5,077 nt of DNA, from positions 21,175 to 26,251 of the forward strand of contig NVVP01000027.1 of assembly GCA_002402245.1 (NCBI GenBank). Direction: 5' to 3'. This DNA is from Gammaproteobacteria bacterium. GTDB taxonomy: Bacteria; Pseudomonadota; Gammaproteobacteria; Nitrosococcales; Methylophagaceae. How positions within the stretch are numbered: position 1 is the stretch's first letter; the number at the start of each line of letters is the position of its first letter. Below are positions 1-5,077 of this stretch, one piece after another. The notes under the pieces are model-generated. The model ran no database searches. It was not told where the DNA came from and saw only the letters and a list, made by a program, of their open reading frames with translations. The position numbers were made by a program, and so were the translations under genes.

Positions 1-964
1 ATCCAAAGCGTAAATCCCAATGCTGGGAAAAACCAAGTGGAATATTAATGCCAGAATCATGAGTTAATAAAAAGTCACCAAAGTCTTTGATTGCAGGTGT
101 ATAGACTAATTTATTACTCATATTAGCCCAGCTAGTGAACTGCCAGTGATGGTCTAAACCAAAGTCGAGAGTCGGGTCACTTTCATTATCACCATTATTA
201 AAGCTCTCATAGCGAAAACCAAGACCCGAACGAAGCTCAAGTGAATGTGTTTCTTGTTTAAATACCCTATAATTTAAGCCTGCACCTAATGAAGTACGCA
301 ATTCTAAATCTTCAAAATCATCACGCTCAACTTCACCACGCACATACCAACCCCAAGGTTCTGCAAAATAAGCGGTATATTCTGAACCCAAGATAATTTC
401 ATCCGAGGTATCTTCACCACTTTTGCTCGCTTTATCTAATGAAGCATAAAACGTTAAAGTATCTTGTGGGCTTTTAAGAGTAGCCGCCAATGCAACCGCA
501 GCACCAAACTCATCTGAATTACCTTTTTTACCGACAATATCAAGAGATGCATCGTATGACCACTTACGCTTTAAAGCATCGCGCTGTTCTTCTGCTCGCA
601 CTAATTGAGGATCACTTTCTGCGACCACCCAGCTTTCAGCTATAGCGGCAGTTGTGGTTGTCATCGTGGCATCTTGCCCAGTGATGACTAATGTTCCATT
701 GCCTGTGTGCTCTACCAACCCCGCTAATGTGGTACCACTCTTTAAACGTACCACCACCGCTTCATCGGTATTAAAGCCGGTCACTTGATCCCGTTGCAGA
801 ATAATCTCACCGGCATAGTCAGTCGCTAAGGTAATAGTTGTGGCTGAAATAGCTTTAATCGTGCCTGTCAGTACGCTTCCATCCAGTGTTTCTACTTTAT
901 CTAATGCATATACAGGCAAAGACATCACCAAATAAAATGCGAGTCCTAATAGTTTGTTGTTCAT
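1..964 (-). CDS. DUF481 family outer-membrane protein, 5' part (C-terminus beyond window)
   Basis: The frame is open from an ATG at 964 to the left edge, giving 321 complete codons and no stop, so the C-terminus is missing. Residues 1-20 are a typical signal peptide: a Lys-containing start, a hydrophobic core and a VYA cleavage site before L21. Residues about 23-112 hold two similar modules of about 47 residues, marked by LDGSVLTG (27-34) and LKSGTTLAG (74-82). A charged linker (115-135) follows. From about 136 there are alternating polar/aromatic beta-strands typical of the DUF481 (YdiY-like) beta-barrel, e.g. KKGNSDEFG (146-154) and GWYVRGEVERDDF (205-217). The protein is probably exported and placed in the outer membrane. 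The function of the family is unknown. An AAAGGA ribosome binding site lies 5 nt before the ATG. It stands as a separate unit downstream of a terminator. Family assignment is from recognition, not a search. Confidence 0.85.
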   Translation of the reverse strand, partial: MNNKLLGLAFYLVMSLPVYALDKVETLDGSVLTGTIKAISATTITLATDYAGEIILQRDQVTGFNTDEAVVVRLKSGTTLAGLVEHTGNGTLVITGQDATMTTTTAAIAESWVVAESDPQLVRAEEQRDALKRKWSYDASLDIVGKKGNSDEFGAAVALAATLKSPQDTLTFYASLDKASKSGEDTSDEIILGSEYTAYFAEPWGWYVRGEVERDDFEDLELRTSLGAGLNYRVFKQETHSLELRSGLGFRYESFNNGDNESDPTLDFGLDHHWQFTSWANMSNKLVYTPAIKDFGDFLLTHDSGINIPLGFSQHWDLRFG

Positions 965-969
965 AAAAT

Positions 970-975
970 TCCTTT
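970..975 (-). promoter_or_regulatory. Ribosome binding site of the DUF481 gene
   Basis: On the minus strand AAAGGA lies 5 nt (ATTTT) before the ATG at 962-964. It supports this start, which is also the one that gives a complete signal peptide. Confidence 0.7.
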
Positions 976-1058
976 ATTAATTCTATCTATCCCTTTTGAA
1001 AATAGCTGTTCAAGCAACCATTAAAATGGCCTCTAGCAAGGTATTCTTTAAGGTAGTT

Positions 1059-1081
1059 TATTGAGTAAGAAATACTCAATA
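1059..1081. repeat. Perfect 9-5-9 inverted repeat, possible operator
   Basis: Arms TATTGAGTA and TACTCAATA are separated by 5 nt, with no mismatch. No T tract follows on either strand, so it is not an intrinsic terminator. It abuts a possible -10 (GATAAT, 1081-1086) about 100 bp upstream of the DUF481 start. Such symmetry and position fit a site for a dimeric transcription factor or a 5' leader hairpin. Which regulator would bind is unknown. Confidence 0.45.
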
Positions 1082-1166
1082 TTATCCAACGATTAAATCA
1101 GCTATAGTTAACTTAGAAAAAGACAATAGCGGACTTATATTTAAATTTTATCATGGCCTAACTAAC

Positions 1167-1210
1167 AAGAAAAGCTGGCGAAAAGAATTAACATTCCTTT
1201 ACACCAGCTT
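1167..1210 (-). terminator. Intrinsic terminator downstream of the pterin dehydratase gene
   Basis: On the minus strand AAGCTGGTG (1210-1202) pairs with CGCCAGCTT (1180-1172) over 9 bp with one G-U. After a T/T mismatch, AAAGGA pairs with TTCTTT over 6 bp with one G-U, leaving a 7-nt loop. The stem runs directly into TTCTT, so with its own last bases the transcript ends in a UUUUCUU tract. It lies 74 nt after the dehydratase stop. On the plus strand the stem is followed by AACUUUUAC, a poorer tract, and no plus-strand gene needs it. Confidence 0.7.
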
Positions 1211-1223
1211 AACTTTTACACAG

Positions 1224-1250
1224 GATCTATTTAGACAAACACAATAGATC
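1224..1250. repeat. 8-bp inverted repeat in the 3' region of the dehydratase gene
   Basis: GATCTATT (1224-1231) and AATAGATC (1243-1250) are perfect reverse complements around an 11-nt loop. There is no following T tract. In the minus-strand transcript it would sit between the dehydratase stop and the terminator hairpin, where it could stabilise the 3' end. A role is only inferred. Confidence 0.35.
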
Positions 1251-1283
1251 TGGTTCAATTATCAATGAACAAATAGCACTATG

Positions 1284-1670
1284 TTATTTGTCATATTTTA
1301 GGTATTTAAAACGAGGATCATTTGGCGTACCTTCAAGTGCTCCGCCTTCTGTTCCTGGCTGCCATGCAATGACCTCTTCAATTTTACGGGCTAATTCAAA
1401 GTCTTTATTAGTGATGCCTTTCGCAGCGTGATTCATTAATTTAACAATCACAAAAGCATAAGACACTGCCATATCAGGATGATGAAAAGCTGCTTCAGAT
1501 AAATGACCAACCGTCGTCACCACCATCATCGTACTTTTCCAGCCGCTGGTTTTATATTTACGTCTGATCCAACCATTTTCTAAATACCAATGAGGAAGTT
1601 CATCTGCTAATCGTGCAGCAACTTCGTCATCACTATAAGTATCTTCATGTGTTTTTTCACGCCAAGCCAT
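1284..1670 (-). CDS. Pterin-4a-carbinolamine dehydratase (4a-hydroxytetrahydrobiopterin dehydratase)
   Basis: This 128-residue cytosolic enzyme would dehydrate 4a-hydroxytetrahydropterin to the quinonoid dihydropterin, recycling the cofactor of pterin-dependent aromatic amino acid hydroxylases. The active-site signature is complete: E59-x3-H63-H64-P65, then Y71, H81 and D90 at the spacing known for the family. The helix-strand core runs from about residue 15 to 104. Residues about 105-128 are a Gly/Pro-rich tail that usual members of about 95-115 residues lack. AAGGGG lies 7 nt before the ATG. The gene has its own promoter and terminator, so it is probably transcribed alone. No phenylalanine hydroxylase gene is in the window. 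The flavin monooxygenase upstream uses FAD, not pterin, so the two genes need not be functionally linked. A non-canonical role such as the molybdopterin-associated one proposed for some PCD-like proteins cannot be excluded. Confidence 0.93.
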   Translation of the reverse strand: MAWREKTHEDTYSDDEVAARLADELPHWYLENGWIRRKYKTSGWKSTMMVVTTVGHLSEAAFHHPDMAVSYAFVIVKLMNHAAKGITNKDFELARKIEEVIAWQPGTEGGALEGTPNDPRFKYLKYDK

Positions 1671-1693
1671 GAGTATTCCCCTTCGATGTTAAA

Positions 1694-1706
1694 TGAATAA
1701 TATTCA
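1694..1706. repeat. Short palindrome in the dehydratase leader
   Basis: TGAAT-AAT-ATTCA is a 5-3-5 inverted repeat lying between the predicted transcription start and the ribosome binding site of the dehydratase gene. It could be a small operator or a weak leader hairpin, but a repeat this short and AT-rich may be chance. Confidence 0.25.
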
Positions 1707-1721
1707 ACTATTACCTCTCAC

Positions 1722-1750
1722 ATTATAGGCCTTATCTAAAACGATGGTAA
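1722..1750 (-). promoter_or_regulatory. Sigma-70 promoter of the dehydratase gene
   Basis: On the minus strand the -35 TTACCA (1750-1745, 4 of 6 consensus bases) is followed by a 17-bp spacer and a perfect -10 TATAAT (1727-1722). Transcription should start near 1715, giving a leader of about 45 nt. The first two bases of the -35 box are the last two T residues of the preceding terminator, so the two signals are fused end to end. Confidence 0.7.
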
Positions 1751-1790
1751 AAAAGTAGAACTATTATTTTTATGCATTAATATTGTTCTA
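1749..1790 (-). terminator. Intrinsic terminator of the monooxygenase operon, overlapping the stop codon
   Basis: On the minus strand TAGAAC (1790-1785), which includes the TAG stop, pairs perfectly with GTTCTA (1761-1756). After a 2-nt AA bulge, TATTA pairs with TAATA, leaving an 11-nt loop. The stem is followed by C and then six T (1754-1749). The stem is GC-poor, so strength is uncertain, but geometry and T tract fit. The stop-proximal position means translating ribosomes could mask the 5' arm until they release. Confidence 0.55.
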
Positions 1791-2954
1791 GGCGCCTATA
1801 GGTAAGCCACTTGCCCAGCCTTTTGCCATATTCATAGCGGCCATTTTATAATCGGTATTCTTACTCGCTAAATCTCTTTGTTTGCAAAACACTTCATCTC
1901 GGTTAAAAATGGACGAGGCTAACTGACGTCCTACCATTGTAATACCTGATGTTTTTTCCTTTCTCAAAGATGTAAATTGTTTAAATACTTTGGATAAATC
2001 TTCACCATTTTCTTTTAAACAATGGGTAAAATGCCATGCATCTTCTAAAGCTTGGCAGGCACCTTGGCCTGAGGTAGGTAAAGGTGAATGTGCCGAATCA
2101 CCTAATAAAACCACATTATTCTTATGCCATGTATCAATAGGATCATGGTCATGAATATAAATTTTATTAATTCGAGATAAAGGCGTGTCATTAATAATCT
2201 TAGAAATAGGACTAGGCCAATCAGCAAACAAAGTATTGAGTTCTGCTTTATACATTTTAGGATCTATGTCAGCTATCTTTTCAGCCACTGCGCCACCCGC
2301 CCAATATGCTTTTGTAGTTGATACAGGCACTATTCCAAAACGTTCACCTGTTCCCCAATAATCAGCAACGGAAATATCACTAAAAATATCGATTTCAGAC
2401 TCAAATACGCCAACCCAATTAATAAAGCCTTGATAGATAGGTTTATTATCTTGGTTGACATACTTCCTAGCCAAAGAATTCATTCGGCCATCAGCACCAA
2501 TAATTATCTCTGGATCGATAGTAATACCATTGCTAAATTGCACACTAGCTTTATCATTAAACCCTGACAATGACATCACATCATGTTGATAGTGAATGGG
2601 AATATCGAGAACAAGTGTTCGCTGCGTTAATATAGCCATCAAATTTTTACGAATAATCGAGTAGCTAGGGTAATTCATTAATCGACTCAGCTCATTTATA
2701 TCCAATGAACCTATAGACTCACCGCTAGAAGAAAAACGGTTCATAAAGTTTAACGAGCCTGATACCTCAACCACATCATCTAACACACCAAGTTGTTCTA
2801 AAACAAACGAAGCATTCGGCCAGCAAACAATACCTGCTCCGATTTCAGCAGGCCCACTATGTCGCTCATACACCTCAACATCAAACCCGGCTTGTTTCAA
2901 TGTAATAGCCGTACTTAAAGCACCAATACCGCCACCTAATATCGCTATATTCAA
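1788..2954 (-). CDS. FAD-dependent class A monooxygenase (salicylate/urate hydroxylase-like)
   Basis: This enzyme of 388 residues (numbered from the third TTG) should use FAD and NAD(P)H to hydroxylate a small, probably aromatic or heterocyclic, substrate in the cytosol. The N-terminal dinucleotide fold has GGGIGAL (7-13) and acidic E30 at the end of strand 2. R102 is the usual FAD-contacting arginine. The GADG motif with D155-G156 and the GDSAH motif (285-289), followed by GQG (296-298) and ED (304-305), complete the class A set. Overall the layout resembles HpxO/salicylate 1-monooxygenase proteins, and R205 falls at the position of the urate-contacting arginine of HpxO, though related enzymes share it. 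The substrate is unknown. Three TTG codons stand in tandem at 2960-2952. AGGAG abuts the first and lies 6 nt before the third, so the third is preferred. If the first is used the protein is 390 residues. It is the last gene of the operon, 22 nt after the membrane-SRPBCC gene. Confidence 0.9.
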   Translation of the reverse strand: MNIAILGGGIGALSTAITLKQAGFDVEVYERHSGPAEIGAGIVCWPNASFVLEQLGVLDDVVEVSGSLNFMNRFSSSGESIGSLDINELSRLMNYPSYSIIRKNLMAILTQRTLVLDIPIHYQHDVMSLSGFNDKASVQFSNGITIDPEIIIGADGRMNSLARKYVNQDNKPIYQGFINWVGVFESEIDIFSDISVADYWGTGERFGIVPVSTTKAYWAGGAVAEKIADIDPKMYKAELNTLFADWPSPISKIINDTPLSRINKIYIHDHDPIDTWHKNNVVLLGDSAHSPLPTSGQGACQALEDAWHFTHCLKENGEDLSKVFKQFTSLRKEKTSGITMVGRQLASSIFNRDEVFCKQRDLASKNTDYKMAAMNMAKGWASGLPIGA

Positions 2955-2960
2955 CAACAA

Positions 2961-2965
2961 CTCCT
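2961..2965 (-). promoter_or_regulatory. Ribosome binding site that selects among three TTG starts
   Basis: AGGAG ends immediately before the first of three consecutive TTG codons (2960-2952). Spacings to the three are 0, 3 and 6 nt, and only the last is in the efficient range. The resulting start MNIAILGGG matches the usual short lead of this flavoprotein family. Confidence 0.7.
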
Positions 2966-2976
2966 AAGATTAATGA

Positions 2977-4074
2977 TTAATTAGAACTAATATTCTCCGC
3001 CCTATTTTTGATTAAACCCAATAAACTAGTGTGGAAATCACTAAAGATCAGTTGCCCCCACACTCTAGAATAAATACCAAAGTTAGTATCATCTCTTACA
3101 ATAGTTGAAAGTGACAAGATACTTTTACCTTCTTGATCTGATGACGTAATTTCATATTTACCCGAGAGTGGTGAAAAATACTCACCACCTAATTTCACAT
3201 GCTTATCCAAGGAGTCATCGGGAATAACATCAGGATCAATATCAAAGTCATACGCCATGCGTTTATTTACAGACCACTCGGTAATGACTTCTTTGAACAC
3301 AATGCCTTTTTCCCAGCGACTGGTTCTCACACTGCCTACTTGCAAGCCACTCATTTGTGCAGATATTGGCGTTGGTATGCCAATCAATGTCGTTAAAGAA
3401 CTAGGTATCTCATGCTTTTCAATCTGCTCAATATTGCCCAACTGTGACCAGATAACCTCAGGGCTTGAGTCAATCTCTATTTGATTAATGACTTCATAGG
3501 TTCTCGATGACTCAAGGTAATTCAATTCTAATGGCGCGACCACCAATGGCAATATAGCCACACAGCTTAAGGTACCTTTGTTTTTAAACGCACGTGATAA
3601 AAGGCCGGCAGTCAGCCCGCCCAAGCTTGCACAAAATAGAAAGGCCGGAGCGGCCATAATCACGCAAATACTCCCTTCAAGAAGCGTAAATAACGTCGTT
3701 AACAGAAAGATAAAAATAGGTAACCATGGCAGTATGAGCATTTTGACAACGGTCAGGCTTGTGTTGGCTTTCTCTTCAAAATAAACCCGAATAAAGCCAA
3801 TCACAAACGGAACCAAAAACATAAATGAAATAGTGACTAGCTCACCAATGCCTTCTAGCTCTTCCAAATCCCATACAAGGCGAATAGCAATACCGTAAAG
3901 AATACCAAGTAATATTCCCAGCATCTTTGGCGATGAGTCTAGTTTAGGGCTATTCTCGGTATTATTAGGGCCCAATATCGCCATTTTAAGGCTGCCATGT
4001 TTAACGACTCTGTAAATAAAGAAACTTATAACTAAAGACAAAACTACAACTAAATATCCAACGTTAACTTCCAC
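2977..4074 (-). CDS. Multi-pass membrane protein with C-terminal SRPBCC domain
   Basis: A 365-residue protein of two halves. Residues 1-184 carry about six hydrophobic segments: roughly 5-22, 51-68, 79-99, 112-133, 136-160 and 169-184. Residues about 193-358 look like a SRPBCC (START/Bet v 1, polyketide-cyclase-like) domain. It has a first strand VINQIEIDSSPEVIW (195-209) leading into a short helix, central strands around V259-W267 and G305-I309, and a long C-terminal helix (about 335-358). SRPBCC domains enclose a hydrophobic ligand pocket, and here one would be tethered at the inner membrane. The ligand is unknown. The start is GTG at 4074-4072, with AGGAG 5 nt upstream. It lies 25 nt after the RibD-C-like gene and 22 nt before the monooxygenase, so it is in the middle of the operon. 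It might present or bind a lipophilic substrate for its neighbours, but this is only inference from position. Topology prediction and a profile search would be needed for firm domain limits. Confidence 0.75.
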   Translation of the reverse strand: MEVNVGYLVVVLSLVISFFIYRVVKHGSLKMAILGPNNTENSPKLDSSPKMLGILLGILYGIAIRLVWDLEELEGIGELVTISFMFLVPFVIGFIRVYFEEKANTSLTVVKMLILPWLPIFIFLLTTLFTLLEGSICVIMAAPAFLFCASLGGLTAGLLSRAFKNKGTLSCVAILPLVVAPLELNYLESSRTYEVINQIEIDSSPEVIWSQLGNIEQIEKHEIPSSLTTLIGIPTPISAQMSGLQVGSVRTSRWEKGIVFKEVITEWSVNKRMAYDFDIDPDVIPDDSLDKHVKLGGEYFSPLSGKYEITSSDQEGKSILSLSTIVRDDTNFGIYSRVWGQLIFSDFHTSLLGLIKNRAENISSN

Positions 4075-4079
4075 TTTTT

Positions 4080-4084
4080 CTCCT
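4080..4084 (-). promoter_or_regulatory. Ribosome binding site for the GTG start of the membrane-SRPBCC gene
   Basis: AGGAG lies 5 nt (AAAAA) before GTG at 4074-4072. This is a strong site at good spacing, and it supports the non-ATG start. Confidence 0.7.
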
Positions 4085-4099
4085 AATCTATATAACTAC

Positions 4100-4651
4100 T
4101 TACGCAGGTTTACCAACTTGGTAAGTGAGCTGAACAAAACCAAAATCGAATGTTTTCGTCGCAGTGTGATTAAGTGAAATATCATCATGCAGCTTACCAA
4201 ATAAGGGAATGCCACTACCTAAAACAACCGGAATTAAAGTAATAACCATATCATTAACCAGACCTGCCGATAAAAACCGTTGAATGGTAATTCCGCCATC
4301 AATGTAGATACGTTTTATCCCTTGTTGAGATAATCGTGAACATAGTGCTTGCGGTGATTCATTTGAACAGCTTACCGTGTTCATCATTGATGGTGATAGT
4401 TCAACAGACGTACTACTCAATACAATGACCGGCTTATCTTGATAAGGCCACTCACCAAAAGACAATACTTTTTCATACGTATGCCGCCCCATCACTAACA
4501 CATCAACCGATGCCATAAAGTCAGCATAGCCACAGTCTTCACCTTCTGTGACGGTGCTATTGGCAGTATCAAGCCAATCAAGGTCACCATTTTCTCTTGC
4601 GATAAAGCCATCAAGGCTTGTGGCTATAAATACCGATACTGTTGGCTTCAA
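4100..4651 (-). CDS. RibD C-terminal / dihydrofolate-reductase-like oxidoreductase
   Basis: A 183-residue single-domain protein of the RibD_C family (YwjB/YyaP type), which shares the DHFR fold and binds NADPH. Visible motifs are TSLDGFIAR (11-19) at the substrate side, then the cofactor-binding MGRHTYEKV (54-62), and IDGGITIQRFL (117-127) with the Gly-Gly pair, followed by the LGSGIPLF strand (144-151). The length is usual for the family. These proteins are reductases of mostly unknown substrate. It is not the housekeeping FolA, nor a full RibD, since the deaminase domain is absent. The start is TTG at 4651-4649, with AAGGAG exactly 6 nt upstream and no nearby ATG in frame. It is probably the first gene of a tight operon with the membrane-SRPBCC and FAD monooxygenase genes, or the second if transcription reads through from the YcaQ-like gene 66 nt upstream, where no terminator is seen. 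Confidence 0.9.
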   Translation of the reverse strand: MKPTVSVFIATSLDGFIARENGDLDWLDTANSTVTEGEDCGYADFMASVDVLVMGRHTYEKVLSFGEWPYQDKPVIVLSSTSVELSPSMMNTVSCSNESPQALCSRLSQQGIKRIYIDGGITIQRFLSAGLVNDMVITLIPVVLGSGIPLFGKLHDDISLNHTATKTFDFGFVQLTYQVGKPA

Positions 4652-4657
4652 TTATGA

Positions 4658-4663
4658 CTCCTT
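4658..4663 (-). promoter_or_regulatory. Ribosome binding site for the TTG start of the RibD-C-like gene
   Basis: AAGGAG ends 6 nt before TTG at 4651-4649. It is the strongest Shine-Dalgarno match around this start and the main reason to accept TTG here. Confidence 0.7.
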
Positions 4664-4695
4664 ATTTTTGGTATTGAACACTATGATTTGTGGAT

Positions 4696-4710
4696 TTATC
4701 TGGTAGATAA
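4696..4710. repeat. 6-3-6 palindrome between the YcaQ-like and RibD-C-like genes
   Basis: TTATCT-GGT-AGATAA is a perfect inverted repeat just after the YcaQ-like stop. No T tract follows it on the minus strand, so it is unlikely to end transcription. It could be a processing hairpin or an operator, or simply chance in AT-rich DNA. Confidence 0.3.
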
Positions 4711-4717
4711 TTTAATG

Positions 4718-5077
4718 TCACTCTAACGACTCTAGCTCACGACGTAAACGTTCAGTTAACTGTTTTGGCTGAACTTCAAGCAAAGATACTGAATCACAAT
4801 TTTGAAATTCACAAAATGGTTTAATAGCTGCTACAAATGCCGCAATGACTGACTCTTCATCAAAGCTATGTTGTTCAAAATGTAATGCTTTAATTTCTAA
4901 ATGGCTGTTTTTTCGGTGTGCTTTACAATCCATCCTGCCGATGAATTCACCACGATAAAGTAACGGTAGAGAGAAATAACCATATTGACGTTTAGCAGCG
5001 GGAACATAACATTCTAGCTGATACGCATATTGAAATAGAGATTTAAGTCGTTCGCGTTGAATAACACTATTGTCGAA
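4718..5077 (-). CDS. YcaQ-family (AlkX-like) DNA glycosylase, C-terminal fragment
   Basis: The frame is open from the right edge to the TGA at 4720-4718, leaving the last 119 residues. An internal ATG at 4933 is not the start, because conserved sequence continues upstream of it. The fragment begins FDN and has RER (8-10), then ECYVPAAKRQYGYFSLPLL (22-40) and RGEFIGRMDCKAHRKN (42-57). This is the hallmark C-terminal block of the HTH_42/YcaQ family of winged-helix DNA glycosylases. E. coli YcaQ (AlkX) unhooks DNA interstrand crosslinks and alkylated bases, and the Streptomyces AlkZ relative acts on azinomycin crosslinks. The catalytic Q-x-Q/D motif lies in the missing N-terminal part, so activity cannot be judged. 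The tail (about 100-119) is a charged helix. The gene precedes the RibD-C-like gene by 66 nt in the same direction, with no terminator in between. Confidence 0.88.
   Translation of the reverse strand, partial: FDNSVIQRERLKSLFQYAYQLECYVPAAKRQYGYFSLPLLYRGEFIGRMDCKAHRKNSHLEIKALHFEQHSFDEESVIAAFVAAIKPFCEFQNCDSVSLLEVQPKQLTERLRRELESLE

Larger units (their letters stand above)
965..1283. other. Intergenic region between the dehydratase and DUF481 genes
   Basis: About 320 AT-rich bases with no credible gene. Reading on the minus strand, it holds an 8-bp inverted repeat (1224-1250), a strong terminator-like hairpin (1172-1210), a perfect 9-bp palindrome (1059-1081), a short CCATT/AATGG inverted repeat (1018-1029) and the DUF481 ribosome binding site. 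The promoter of the DUF481 gene must lie here if the terminator works. The best -10 candidate is GATAAT at 1081-1086, but no good -35 at 16-18 bp accompanies it. Only peptides of about 12-13 codons are open, and they lack ribosome binding sites. Confidence 0.6.

Noticed and set aside
1026..1064. 12-residue plus-strand open frame
   Set aside because: Too short, with no ribosome binding site and no plus-strand context.
1113..1154. 13-residue minus-strand leader peptide (MIKFKYKSAIVFF)
   Set aside because: It has no Shine-Dalgarno sequence, lies right after a terminator and shows no run of regulatory codons that would suggest attenuation.
1270..1290. Hairpin CAAATAGCA/TGTTATTTG over the dehydratase stop codon
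   Set aside because: The best pairing is in the plus-strand RNA, where no gene exists. In the real transcript it has an A-C mismatch and no T tract. The hairpin at 1172-1210 is a far better terminator.
1284..2954. The dehydratase as the cofactor-recycling partner of the adjacent monooxygenase
   Set aside because: The monooxygenase has FAD motifs and needs no pterin. A terminator and a promoter separate the genes, so adjacency alone does not support a joint reaction.
3199..3784. Three plus-strand open frames (3199-3396, 3257-3484, 3578-3784)
   Set aside because: They lie antisense within the membrane-SRPBCC gene, overlap each other, show no recognisable domain and have no supporting context. 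They are shadows of the real frame.
4694..4721. Promoter for the RibD-C-like gene: GTGACA as -35 across the YcaQ-like stop, with GATAAA or ATAAAT as -10
   Set aside because: The -35 is good, but the spacing to either -10 is only 15-16 bp and the -10 matches are weak. Read-through from the upstream gene is as likely.
4718..4933. A separate 71-residue gene starting at the ATG at 4933
   Set aside because: The same frame stays open to the window edge and the upstream residues match the conserved YcaQ-family block, so this ATG is an internal methionine of a longer protein.

Overview
The window looks like chromosome from a marine, moderately AT-rich gammaproteobacterium of the Alteromonadales type (Shewanella, Colwellia or Moritella-like). 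This rests on the AT-rich intergenic DNA, the AGGAG-type ribosome binding sites and the mix of protein families. The genus is inferred, not proven. All six genes lie on the minus strand, so transcription runs from high to low coordinates. I see no mobile element, CRISPR array, tRNA or rRNA.

In transcription order: (1) 5077-4718, the 3' end of a YcaQ-family (AlkX-like) DNA glycosylase gene, cut by the window edge. (2) 4651-4100, a RibD-C/dihydrofolate-reductase-like NADPH oxidoreductase. (3) 4074-2977, a protein with a multi-pass membrane N-terminal half and a SRPBCC (START/Bet v 1-like) C-terminal half. (4) 2954-1788, a class A FAD-dependent monooxygenase. Genes 2 to 4 are separated by only 22-25 nt and each has a strong AGGAG-type Shine-Dalgarno sequence, so they very likely form one operon, perhaps read through from the YcaQ gene 66 nt upstream. 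All three start with non-ATG codons (TTG, GTG, TTG). The operon appears to end at a hairpin plus six-T tract that begins in the stop codon of the monooxygenase.

(5) 1670-1284 encodes a pterin-4a-carbinolamine dehydratase. It has its own good promoter (TTACCA, 17 bp, TATAAT), whose -35 box touches the T tract of the preceding terminator, and its own downstream hairpin terminator at 1172-1210. It therefore looks like a stand-alone unit rather than part of the flavoprotein operon. (6) 964-1 is the 5' part of a DUF481 outer-membrane protein gene with a signal peptide and two tandem N-terminal modules. It runs off the left edge. Its roughly 320-nt upstream region holds the dehydratase terminator, other inverted repeats and a perfect 9-bp palindrome that may be an operator.

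Together the operon genes suggest a small redox unit: an NADPH-dependent reductase, a membrane protein with a ligand-binding-type domain, and a flavin hydroxylase of unknown substrate. No new defence or mobile system is evident. The points worth checking are the shared non-ATG starts, the membrane-SRPBCC fusion, the compact terminator/promoter junction and the palindrome upstream of the DUF481 gene.
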